Positions 43,632 to 52,247 of a DNA stretch of 64,000 nucleotides are shown in pieces (position 1 is the stretch's first letter; the number at the start of each line of letters is the position of its first letter). A program made the translations under genes and the position numbers. The DNA is taken from assembly GCA_018882785.1 (NCBI GenBank), contig VERI01000005.1, forward strand, positions 1-64,000, in the 5' to 3' direction. Origin of the DNA: Burkholderiaceae bacterium. GTDB taxonomy: Bacteria > Pseudomonadota > Gammaproteobacteria > Burkholderiales > Burkholderiaceae_A. The notes below the pieces were generated by a model. It saw only the letters and a list, made by a program, of their open reading frames with translations. It searched no databases and had not been told where the DNA came from.

Positions 43632-44525
43632 TTATTGTGCGGAGTTCGTCGGCGACTGCTGTCGATCACGCAGGACCATGACCCCCTGACGGGCGTTGGT
43701 CTGCATCTGCACGACAGCGGCAGCACTGAGAGGCCAACGTGGGCGCCAACGCCCCTCACCATCGAAAGTTGCCAACGATCTGCACTCAATCGACGGATGA
43801 AGACGATTCGGATCCGCGTCTAATCCAAACCGGATTATTCCGATCGGCCTTTCCGGCCGACTAACCCCGAAAGAACAGCCCGCCCAGACGCTCAGAGCTC
43901 TGGCAAGCAACTGTCCAGCCAGTGGCATCTGCAGTGGCACACCCACCTGTAAAAACAGCTTTAGATTGTTTGCCTCAATTAGGGTCTGCCCAGAACTCGT
44001 CCCCACAGGTAGTCCCTGATGCGACGAAACCATTCCAGAATGTGGGCGCAATCGATTGGCAAGACCGGCCACGCCATGTGCAGGTATTTCGATTTCCTGT
44101 GCAGACGCACCCGGACTGAGGACTGGATCGGCTGGACTACCCCAATCCTGAAAACTCTGACGGGTGGGCGAAAGAACTTCCCAACGAATCCATCCCAGGG
44201 CAATGCCCTGGGATACCTCTAGAGACGAGTGAAACAAAGCGGACCCAAGCCCAGAGGCCGTCTTGATCGGCCGGACCAAGGGAAAGAGCCCAAGCACAAC
44301 GCCATCTCGTATCGATTGATCGCTTCCATGATGCAGACTCGCGTGTCTTGCCGCCACCAAGGCCGCATGGGAGAGTGCAAACTTTGCATGCCAAAGGAGA
44401 CCGATCTGTACAACAACGAATCCGAAAAATAGCAGTATCGGCAACGCGACAAGAGACTCAACAATCGAAAATCCGCCGGGTACACGACGAGTCCATCTTC
44501 GCCGGTGATAACAGAGCCGCCTCAA
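43632..44525 (-). CDS. TadE-like minor pilin / pilus assembly protein
   Basis: Basic leader then GG|FSIVESLVALPILLFFGFVVVQIGLLWHAKFALSHAALVAARHAS; last gene of the Tad operon. Confidence 0.75.
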   Translation of the reverse strand: MRRLCYHRRRWTRRVPGGFSIVESLVALPILLFFGFVVVQIGLLWHAKFALSHAALVAARHASLHHGSDQSIRDGVVLGLFPLVRPIKTASGLGSALFHSSLEVSQGIALGWIRWEVLSPTRQSFQDWGSPADPVLSPGASAQEIEIPAHGVAGLANRLRPHSGMVSSHQGLPVGTSSGQTLIEANNLKLFLQVGVPLQMPLAGQLLARALSVWAGCSFGVSRPERPIGIIRFGLDADPNRLHPSIECRSLATFDGEGRWRPRWPLSAAAVVQMQTNARQGVMVLRDRQQSPTNSAQ

Positions 44526-44878
44526 TTAATATCCCCGACGACTATCTGGTCACCTATACGAAGTGGCAAAAGTTCGTAAGACTCCAGCACATGGGACGCC
44601 ATCCGCTCGTAGGCTAACGACCAAGGCCTGAGCAGTCGTGGTGCGCTCACGACCCTGTAATCACGATCTAGAAACGTTAACTGTAATGAATGTGGCATCC
44701 CAAAACCGTGCACCAAATTGCAGTTAAGAAGCAGTAACGGCCGACAGTCCGATAAAGCAAAAATACCGATAAATCGGTCGAAAAATCCCTCCGTCATCCA
44801 TAACTCCACACCTCGATCACCCGAATTGAAATGTGAGGTTCCCGCTGTATTCGGAAGCTCGATCAAACCAATGCGCAC
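44522..44878 (-). CDS. DUF192-like domain protein in the Tad operon, GTG start
   Basis: LLLNCNLVHGFGMPHSLQLTFLDRDYRVVSAPRLLRPWSLAYERMASHVLESYELLPLRIGDQIVV matches the DUF192 pattern (c-x-v-H-t-f-g-M ... FLD.d..V ... lkPw ... vLE ... GD); GTG (complement of 44876-44878) overlaps the tadC TAG stop. Confidence 0.65.
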   Translation of the reverse strand: MRIGLIELPNTAGTSHFNSGDRGVELWMTEGFFDRFIGIFALSDCRPLLLLNCNLVHGFGMPHSLQLTFLDRDYRVVSAPRLLRPWSLAYERMASHVLESYELLPLRIGDQIVVGDIN

Positions 44879-45795
44879 TAAAACAAACCCGACCCAGCAA
44901 GCCTTGAAACAAGGGGAACTGCGAGAATGAGAAATGTGCACGGGAAAATACAGATCGCTAAAGGCATTAACAATTTCACAGGTAGTTTCATCGCTTGCCG
45001 CTCTGCGGCAAGCGCCCTGCTAATTCTTAACTGCTCCGCCTGACGACGTAACAATCCAGTCACGCTAACACCCTGCTGATCTGCTGCCTTAATGGAAGAG
45101 GAAAACTGAGAAATTTCAGCCAATCCAACTCGATCGGAGAATTTCTGCAGCGCGATAGACTTGGGGATCCCCGCGCGAATATCCTGACTAACTGCCTGAA
45201 GCTGTCGTTTCAAAGCGCCATTCTGCCTGTCTGACGAAAGATGCTGAAGAGCGAGCTGTAAAGCAGACTGAAAATTCTGCCCACTCTCTAAAACCAGCGC
45301 TAATACATCAAGGAACGACGGCAGCTCCCTTAAAACACCCCGATGTATTAACACCACCTGATCTCTCAGCCAGACTCGGGGAAGAATGAGACACAACACA
45401 GACATTCCTGTCCCAACAGCCAAGAAAAAATAGGCTACCTCTGTAGTGCCAAGCAATAACAAAAAAGAAAATAACGCTGCCGTTGTGATGACGACTGTCA
45501 AAGCACAAACCCACTGGAGACGGGAGAACAACACATCATCAATCGCAGGATAAAACCCAAGCATGTCAAGCTCACGCCGAACAGCAACGGAGGGACGAAC
45601 AAACCTTCCAACAAAAGGACTCAGAAAAAGTAATTTTTCAAGAAATCCTCTCACGAAAGGGGGGAATCTCCGGAGAGCACTGTCATCGATGTAACTCGAT
45701 GTTCTACTCGGAATCCGGAGTTTTTTGATTAATATGAGACTCAAACCAGTAGCCCCGGCAGAGAACAATAACTGGCTTAACAAGAGCACGTCCAA
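44878..45795 (-). CDS. tadC: Type II secretion F-domain protein TadC
   Basis: Hydrophobic segments; FLDVLALVLESGQNFQSALQLALQHL...LRRQAEQLRISRALAAERQAMKLPVKLLMPLAICIFPCTFLILAVPL. Confidence 0.88.
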   Translation of the reverse strand: MDVLLLSQLLFSAGATGLSLILIKKLRIPSRTSSYIDDSALRRFPPFVRGFLEKLLFLSPFVGRFVRPSVAVRRELDMLGFYPAIDDVLFSRLQWVCALTVVITTAALFSFLLLLGTTEVAYFFLAVGTGMSVLCLILPRVWLRDQVVLIHRGVLRELPSFLDVLALVLESGQNFQSALQLALQHLSSDRQNGALKRQLQAVSQDIRAGIPKSIALQKFSDRVGLAEISQFSSSIKAADQQGVSVTGLLRRQAEQLRISRALAAERQAMKLPVKLLMPLAICIFPCTFLILAVPLVSRLAGSGLF

Positions 45796-45807
45796 TTTAA
45801 TCCTTTT

Positions 45808-46650
45808 TTATTCCTGAATTCGAACGAGACGCCGAATCCAAACAAGTCCAATAAGCTCCAATATGAATACAATCGCCAAGACGATATGCCCGGTGCTTGT
45901 TACCCATAAGCTCGCCATCGACTCCGGATCCATCATCGTGAGCACCCCTGCCAAGAGCATTGGCAAGGCCACCATCACCCACGCCTGTAACTTTCCTTGG
46001 GCGGTAAGTGCATCAACCTTCTCTTCCAGGATTAGCCGCTGACGAAAAGACCCAGACAGCCGCTCTAGTGCATCGGATAATCCCCCTCCGGAGGCCGCGG
46101 AGACACTGATCGTGAACGTGAGCAGACGAAGCTCCGGTATCGGTAGCCGCCCAGACCATTCCGCCATGGCACGCTCAAGCGAAAGACCAATACGCTGCAT
46201 CCGATCAAGCATCGCAAGCTCTTGAGAAATCGGCCTGGAGGTCTGCCTGACAAGCTGTGCAAGCGCTGCCCGGATAGACAGACCAGCCCGAAGGGAGGTC
46301 GATAAAAGTTCAATTACAGCCGGCAACTGATATCGAATTGCCTGGTGCCGCCTGCCTAATCTAAAACGAACCAGTATGACTACGGCCGCAAGCCCAGCCA
46401 CCATAATCACCGGCGCAGCCCATGCGCTTCGGAGAAAAAATATAGAAATCACAAAAGCAAGAACTGTGATGAGCAATACAACCCAGCGAATAGAGCTGAC
46501 GCGAATAAAGATATGAAAGTGCTCTAGCCGCTCAACGAGCCGCCCCTCAAACTGGCTTTTCTGATTCGCAAGCCAACCGGTCAACCGAGGAGCCAAAATA
46601 AAGACGGTAATCGCCCAAAATCCGCTCAAAAGAATCATTGACTGCATCAA
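45808..46650 (-). CDS. tadB: Type II secretion F-domain protein TadB
   Basis: YQLPAVIELLSTSLRAGLSIRAALAQLVRQTSRPISQEL...SASGGGLSDALERLSGSFRQRLILEEKVDALTAQGKLQAWVMVALPMLLAGVL. Confidence 0.88.
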   Translation of the reverse strand: MMQSMILLSGFWAITVFILAPRLTGWLANQKSQFEGRLVERLEHFHIFIRVSSIRWVVLLITVLAFVISIFFLRSAWAAPVIMVAGLAAVVILVRFRLGRRHQAIRYQLPAVIELLSTSLRAGLSIRAALAQLVRQTSRPISQELAMLDRMQRIGLSLERAMAEWSGRLPIPELRLLTFTISVSAASGGGLSDALERLSGSFRQRLILEEKVDALTAQGKLQAWVMVALPMLLAGVLTMMDPESMASLWVTSTGHIVLAIVFILELIGLVWIRRLVRIQE

Positions 46651-48266
46651 ACACCTGCCAATACGTCGTAAAGAGGGGCATGCTCCGTGACACCCTGAAC
46701 ACTTAATCGTTCAAAGAAGTGCGGGACTACGCCAGTCGGCTGGAATGCTCTTATATCAGGCCGCCAATGAAAAATCTCTTGGGTCTGAATAACGCCAGAC
46801 TCCACGCCAGTAACCTCCGAGATACTGACGAGTCGCCTCTTGCCATCACCACATCTCTGCTGCTGCACCAGGAGATCCACTGCAGAAGCGATCTGCTCAC
46901 GAATCGCGACTAACGGCAAATCAAAACCGGCCATCAGGACCAGCATTTCAAGCCGAGCCAGGGCATCCCGCGGGCTATTTGCATGAACTGTGGTCAGGGA
47001 TCCCTCGTGCCCAGTATTCATCGCCTGAAGCATATCGAGCGCCTCCCCACCGCGGCACTCACCCACCACAATTCGATCGGGCCGCATACGCAGGGAGTTT
47101 CTCAGCAAGTCCCGAATCGTTACGGAGCCCTGGCCTTCCGCATTGGCTTGACGAACCTCCAGAGAGACGAGATTCGCGTGCCCGAGCTGTAACTCAGCCG
47201 CATCTTCAATAGTGACAATACGTTCATGCGAAGGAATCCATCGGGATAACATGTTCAGCAGGGTGGTTTTCCCTGACCCCGTACCACCCGAAACGACGAT
47301 GTTGAGCCGATATCGAACTGCTAGCTCAAGAAGAGAAAGCATCGCTGCACTTGCAGAGCCAAGATCACGGAGGTCATTTGCCTCGAGCCGCTTCTTGGAG
47401 AAGCGTCGAATTGTTAGGCTACAGCCCTTGATTGCTAGAGGCGGAATGATTGCGTTGACACGTGAGCCATCTTTCAAACGTGCATCCACCATCGGGGACG
47501 CATCATCAATCCGCTTTCCGAGAGGTGAGACGATTCGATCAATAACCGAGCGGACACTATCATCACTTGAAAAGTGCAATGGAACACGATGGCAAACTCC
47601 GGCACGCTCAGCAAATACCTCGTCAAAGCGATTGACCATTATTTCAGAGACTTCGGGGTCATCAAATAACGACTCCAAGGGTCCCAAACCAACCGATTCC
47701 GCAATAACTCTTTCCACGAAAGCTTCTCGGTCCAGACCAAGTTCACCCTGTAATAATTCTTGGGCAATCGGGAGCATCAGGTCGCGACACTCATCCCGAA
47801 TTGCCTGGTCAGAGACGCTCTGCCAATCACGCTTACGCAGATCAATCAAGGACCGAAGGCGCTCAACGGCACGATCTACCAGATCCTGATGATGTAACGG
47901 CGACGACAGGGAAGAAAGTTCACCACCCGACGACAGCCCCTCGACCTCTAGTGTCCACCCACCTATCTGAATCTGATCCCCGATCTTCAGAGGCCCATAT
48001 TCGGTTACCCGGGCGGAATTCACCAGTGTCCCCGCGAGCGTTCCCTGGTCTTGTATAAACAGGTCGCCGCGGCGCGACTGGATCTCTGCATGCCGCTTTC
48101 CTATCCAAATTCCCGACAATGCAATATCTGCCGCAGGCTCTCTGCCAATACAGGCGGGAAACCGAGATACGGATAAGCTCGCTGCTGGGACCCCACCCTG
48201 GCTCAGACGAAGACCTAGCTCCGAAGTCGCTTCAGAATTAACACTCGGGACAGCGAGATTAGTCAT
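46647..48266 (-). CDS. tadA: FHA-domain / CpaF (TadA)-type secretion ATPase fusion
   Basis: N-term FHA-like: FPACIGREPAADIALSGIWIGKRHAEIQSRRGDLFIQDQGTLAGTLVNSARVTEYGPLKIGDQIQIGG; C-term CpaF ATPase: LNIVVSGGTGSGKTTLLNMLSRWIPSHERIVTIEDAAELQL...VSLEVRQANAEGQGSVTIRDLLRNSLRMRPDRIVVGECRGGEALDMLQAMNTGHEGSLTTVHANSPRDALARLE. Confidence 0.93.
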   Translation of the reverse strand: MTNLAVPSVNSEATSELGLRLSQGGVPAASLSVSRFPACIGREPAADIALSGIWIGKRHAEIQSRRGDLFIQDQGTLAGTLVNSARVTEYGPLKIGDQIQIGGWTLEVEGLSSGGELSSLSSPLHHQDLVDRAVERLRSLIDLRKRDWQSVSDQAIRDECRDLMLPIAQELLQGELGLDREAFVERVIAESVGLGPLESLFDDPEVSEIMVNRFDEVFAERAGVCHRVPLHFSSDDSVRSVIDRIVSPLGKRIDDASPMVDARLKDGSRVNAIIPPLAIKGCSLTIRRFSKKRLEANDLRDLGSASAAMLSLLELAVRYRLNIVVSGGTGSGKTTLLNMLSRWIPSHERIVTIEDAAELQLGHANLVSLEVRQANAEGQGSVTIRDLLRNSLRMRPDRIVVGECRGGEALDMLQAMNTGHEGSLTTVHANSPRDALARLEMLVLMAGFDLPLVAIREQIASAVDLLVQQQRCGDGKRRLVSISEVTGVESGVIQTQEIFHWRPDIRAFQPTGVVPHFFERLSVQGVTEHAPLYDVLAGV

Positions 48267-49701
48267 GACGCTCCTCCCCCTGAATTCGCTGCCGTGTCTG
48301 CTGCAGGGAGAGATCTGCGCGGTCCTTCAGCGACTGATTGAGTTCGGATCCAGGACTGATAAATCGAGGCGTCACGAAGACCACCATCTCACTACGACGC
48401 TCTCTGAAGTCCCGAGAGGAAAAAAGCCTTCCCAGTATCGGGATACTGCCAAGCCCTGGCATTTTGTCTAAGGTCTTACTCCTATCCTCGGAGATCAAAC
48501 CAGAGATGACTAAGGTCTCGCCCTCCTGGAGATTCACATCCGTTTCTGTCTGCCTGGATAAAAAAGCGGGTAAGTCGCCCACCTTAATAGCTGGATCTAA
48601 AGTAGACAGTTCGGTCATGACGCGCGCCGAAATGCTTCCGGATTCAGTGAGAGTCGGGTTAATTTCGAATTTAATGCCGTACGGCTTGAATTGCACCGAA
48701 GTCGCGCCCATCGGGCTAGTTGTGGGAAGCGGTATCTCACCGCCAGCAAGGAATTTGGCTGCGCCCCCACTCCGACACGACAGTATTGGCTCCGCGAGCA
48801 CGATCGCATCTCCCGACTGCTCCATCAGATTAATGACCGAAGACAAGGTACTTTGTAGGCCAAAGTACATCGCAAATGGCGAGACTTTTGAAATAAGCGG
48901 CTCTGTGGTCGTTCCCGGTAAGTTAGAAGTCACACCAGGCAAGCCCGAACTATCCAAAGTCCCCGATGATGCCGGTCGAAATCGTGAATTTGTACGCATG
49001 TCACCAACGATCCCAAACAGCGGGCCTGCTGTGCTCTTTTGCCAATTGACCCCAATGTTCTCTAGCGCACTTTTCTTGACTTCAAGAAATCGAACCTCCA
49101 TTGCAATCATCTGCTCGATGCCAGCCTGCTGAACCAGATTCATTATTAACGGGGATCGCTGGGCAAGCTCACGCACTTTCTGTGCCTCTTGAACGTTTTT
49201 TGCGCGACCTTCAATCACAACCTTACCACCCACAACCCTCGCCTCAATTGTTGAAGACTTACCCAACCATTGCTTTACATCTTTAAGCAACTGATCGTGA
49301 TCACCTGACCCAACTTGAACAGCGACGCGACGCTGAGAGCCATCGTGATACCAGAGATGCATCGTCGTCGACCCCGGCTGCAGGGCAAGTAACATCACCT
49401 GATCTCGCTCCAGCCGCTTGGCGGAGACGACCTTTCCGTTTCCGAGCACCATGCGCTTCAGCCCTTCCTCGGCAATGACTAAAACCTCCCCAACACGCAA
49501 AGAGACGTCTTGCCCAACTGGCTTGATAATGGACGATGGGCTGACGGCTGAGCTGGCCAGTGATACATCCTGACTTGCGAGTCCGGCCGATCTGACTTCA
49601 GACGATCTAACTGCAGTCGGCTGCGCAGCCACGAACGCAAAGAGGGCGGTAAAAAATAGTGCTCTCAATTGAGAAGGCATAACGAACGTTTGAAAATTCA
49701 T
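48259..49701 (-). CDS. cpaC: Tad/Flp pilus secretin CpaC/RcpA
   Basis: KPVGQDVSLRVGEVLVIAEEGLKRMVLGNGKVV; secretin domain FLAGGEIPLPTTSPMGATSVQFKPYGIKFEINPTLTESGSISARVMTELSTLD...LGSIPILGRLFSSRDFRERRSEMVVFVTPRFI. Confidence 0.93.
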   Translation of the reverse strand: MNFQTFVMPSQLRALFFTALFAFVAAQPTAVRSSEVRSAGLASQDVSLASSAVSPSSIIKPVGQDVSLRVGEVLVIAEEGLKRMVLGNGKVVSAKRLERDQVMLLALQPGSTTMHLWYHDGSQRRVAVQVGSGDHDQLLKDVKQWLGKSSTIEARVVGGKVVIEGRAKNVQEAQKVRELAQRSPLIMNLVQQAGIEQMIAMEVRFLEVKKSALENIGVNWQKSTAGPLFGIVGDMRTNSRFRPASSGTLDSSGLPGVTSNLPGTTTEPLISKVSPFAMYFGLQSTLSSVINLMEQSGDAIVLAEPILSCRSGGAAKFLAGGEIPLPTTSPMGATSVQFKPYGIKFEINPTLTESGSISARVMTELSTLDPAIKVGDLPAFLSRQTETDVNLQEGETLVISGLISEDRSKTLDKMPGLGSIPILGRLFSSRDFRERRSEMVVFVTPRFISPGSELNQSLKDRADLSLQQTRQRIQGEERHD

Positions 49702-50669
49702 CGCGCCACCCCCTCGGCACTTCCAATCAAGATTTCGATCGGACCACTATGGTGAATGGCGGTCTTCGGCCCCTGTCGAGTAGGTCCTGCTAGCTGGCCA
49801 CCTTCACGTTCTGGCGCTCGAAGCGCAACTCCAAGTCGGCCTTGCAGCTGTCCAGTGAGCACCTGATGGGCGAGTCCAGCCGGTACCGCTAGGGTTAATG
49901 TCGAATAACGGTCATTTGCAGATGGTGCGCGCGATTCGGTTGGCGACTCTGAGCTACGCTCAGTTTTCGCACCAGTGGCGATCACACGCAGATTTTCAGC
50001 AATTAGCCGTGCCTGAGTGGATGGGGCCACACGGTCAGCAGACAAGGAAACGATCGCTCCCTCAGCCGGGACGCTCACCGGTGAGGCGTTTGCCCATAGA
50101 TCGATGCGATCACCCGGCTGTATAAGCCCCGCGACCGACGACACCTCATCTACTGCAATTGACACAGCACGAAAGCCTGGCTCCACAACAGCGCCACTCT
50201 GTGGAACTGCGCTCTGACGAAGATGATCGGCCATGATGGGATAGCCCGCCTTAATGGGCCGAACAATCTTGCGTTGATTGACGGTATCGAAGTCCAGTGG
50301 CGTCAATACCTCGGGACCCGACCAGTCTTGCGGCATTCTCCGGATCGCCACGGTCAGAGGACCAACTACGTCTCCGGCCGATAGGTTACGCGCCGCCACC
50401 AAGACCTCCACTAGTCCACCCTTCGGCAGCAGCCGATCTCGCTCCATCAGCACCTGTCTCTCCGCATAGGATTGAGTCATAAAAAATGCGGCGATTCCGG
50501 CCATCAACGCCAAACCAAGCGCCCAATGTCGGCGCACCGCACCCCACGCCGTTTGGCCGAGGGAACCCCCACCTACCGGACGGAGGAAGGAATAGAACCG
50601 TCTGAATTGTTCTTGTAACCGTAGTCGAATCTCTGTCCAGCGATTGTTCATAGTGACTCCGCCTACCAT
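49698..50669 (-). CDS. cpaB: Flp pilus assembly protein CpaB/RcpC
   Basis: VLVAARNLSAGDVVGPLTVAIRRMPQDWSG...GYPIMADHLRQ...GFRAVSIAVDEVSSVAGLIQPGDRIDLWA (SAF-like). Confidence 0.9.
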   Translation of the reverse strand: MVGGVTMNNRWTEIRLRLQEQFRRFYSFLRPVGGGSLGQTAWGAVRRHWALGLALMAGIAAFFMTQSYAERQVLMERDRLLPKGGLVEVLVAARNLSAGDVVGPLTVAIRRMPQDWSGPEVLTPLDFDTVNQRKIVRPIKAGYPIMADHLRQSAVPQSGAVVEPGFRAVSIAVDEVSSVAGLIQPGDRIDLWANASPVSVPAEGAIVSLSADRVAPSTQARLIAENLRVIATGAKTERSSESPTESRAPSANDRYSTLTLAVPAGLAHQVLTGQLQGRLGVALRAPEREGGQLAGPTRQGPKTAIHHSGPIEILIGSAEGVAR

Positions 50670-50854
50670 GGCAAAGACAGAGAAAATGAATACGCTGCCA
50701 TCAAATCGACCAGCGCTCTGCCAAGACTCATCGGAGAGCCATCCAAAATCAGCCAGGCGCTCGCCAGGGCAGTAGTGGCTAGAACATATTCTGTTAGTGC
50801 CATGCCGGTGGGCCGACCAATCTGCCGCATCAAAACGTGTGTATATATGCTCAT
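50663..50854 (-). CDS. Small Flp-like prepilin candidate (63 aa; start at MSIYTHV)
   Basis: MSIYTHVLMRQIGRPTG|MALTEYVLATTALASAWLILDG; Gly before predicted cleavage, E+5 Y+6. Confidence 0.65.
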   Translation of the reverse strand: MSIYTHVLMRQIGRPTGMALTEYVLATTALASAWLILDGSPMSLGRALVDLMAAYSFSLSLPW

Positions 50855-50870
50855 ACTGTCTTCCTTTTGA

Positions 50871-51428
50871 CTAACGTTGTACAAAAATTGAATAGGCGCC
50901 TCTTACCGGATCCACCCCCGAGAGAAGGAAATGCCCAGACGGAAAGGTTGCGATATGCCCTTGTTGCAGTCTGCGTATACCGAGAGCCGTAGTACTAAAT
51001 TGCTTCTCTACTAGCCCAACCGATTCCTCATGGTGAGCATCGAGTGCTCGCCCCGAGTGACGAATGCTGGCCTTGAACCCGAGCTGAAGGTCTGCCATCT
51101 CAAATGACCAGCTCGAATCTCGGCTAGGTGTGACGTGTGAGATCCCTGTGAGTGGCATTTGTATTCGCCAACCCCATGCGCGGTTGCGGTTATGGTCTGC
51201 CTTCCATTGTTCAGCCACCCACAACTGTCCGATCAGTGTTCCTGCCACACACCACTGCCCCACGCGCTGAGTGACAGCGACCTGACCCTCTTTCCGCCAT
51301 TGGGTCGCCCGACGCTGCGCCATTTCACAGCCAGGGTGATCACCCTGCAGATAGGTTGCATGGACATTAACGCCCCCGATATTGAAGACCAGACTCGAGA
51401 GCGCGCCCGCCAATAGACTCGAACTCAT
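50871..51428 (-). CDS. Hypothetical protein within the Tad operon
   Basis: 185-aa ORF packed between two Tad-operon ORFs; N-terminal hydrophobic segment; no family recognised. Confidence 0.65.
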   Translation of the reverse strand: MSSSLLAGALSSLVFNIGGVNVHATYLQGDHPGCEMAQRRATQWRKEGQVAVTQRVGQWCVAGTLIGQLWVAEQWKADHNRNRAWGWRIQMPLTGISHVTPSRDSSWSFEMADLQLGFKASIRHSGRALDAHHEESVGLVEKQFSTTALGIRRLQQGHIATFPSGHFLLSGVDPVRGAYSIFVQR

Positions 51429-51440
51429 GATTCTTCCTTG

Positions 51441-52247
51441 CTAGCGGTCATTAATTCGAGTGCCTGGATAGGCCACATCGTGATCCACTTGATGAAACCC
51501 TGCTCGAAATCTGGACGTATTGCTATCGAGCCCCAGCAAATCAAAGGCGGGCATAAGCAGATCCTTTCCAGGAAGGTAGAGACCCTCAATGGCCTGACTC
51601 GCCAACACTGAGGGAGTCTCCCCTTCCTTAACCCGGTGATGAAAGTCCGCTCGATCCGAAGCGGCCCAGCTATCCGTGACCAATGCAATTCGGCTTGTGA
51701 GCTCTAAACGGGGAACCAGATTCCCCTTCGTCGATAAATCAGATGAAGCCCAGAGAACAGTTCGAACCGTTGATCGTGACAAATGATCAGGGGTGGGCAG
51801 CGAGAAAAGGGCCGGACCCGCCTTCATACTGACGCCGCGGAAAAGATCCGATAGCTTTGAAAGAAGCGACTTGTCAGCACCGTCCACTTTAGGCAGGTCG
51901 ATCGACAATAAAACGTCCTCCGGCTGCTGTAGTACAACCTTGTGATGGCCGAGGCTACGGAATGGTTTCCATCCAGGAGCATCAAGCGGAAAGACCTCCT
52001 GCCGATCTGCGTAAAACATAGCCGACCGAATTTTCTGCTCCGGTGTAAATCCCTTTTGCCGACAAAATGCAGGATGGTTATCGCAGTCAAATGCCGCAAA
52101 ACGGGCGGCCTGGCTTGTTTTAATACTTGCCATGCCAACGGTCCCGATTAGAAGAATCATCATCATCAAGGCACTGATGAGTCCAACCAGCAGTAAGAGC
52201 TCGAGCAGTGACTGGCCCTGAGGCTGGCCTACCGGTCTGAATCTCAT
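51441..52247 (-). CDS. TadE-like minor pilin / assembly protein
   Basis: MRFRPVGQPQG|QSLLELLLLVGLISALMMMILLIGTVGMASIKTSQAARFAAFD; E+5 prepilin-type N-terminus. Confidence 0.72.
   Translation of the reverse strand: MRFRPVGQPQGQSLLELLLLVGLISALMMMILLIGTVGMASIKTSQAARFAAFDCDNHPAFCRQKGFTPEQKIRSAMFYADRQEVFPLDAPGWKPFRSLGHHKVVLQQPEDVLLSIDLPKVDGADKSLLSKLSDLFRGVSMKAGPALFSLPTPDHLSRSTVRTVLWASSDLSTKGNLVPRLELTSRIALVTDSWAASDRADFHHRVKEGETPSVLASQAIEGLYLPGKDLLMPAFDLLGLDSNTSRFRAGFHQVDHDVAYPGTRINDR

Noticed and set aside
47212-47889. 225-aa plus-strand ORF antisense to the TadA ATPase
   Set aside because: R/S-rich translation with no motif; mirrors ATPase codons.
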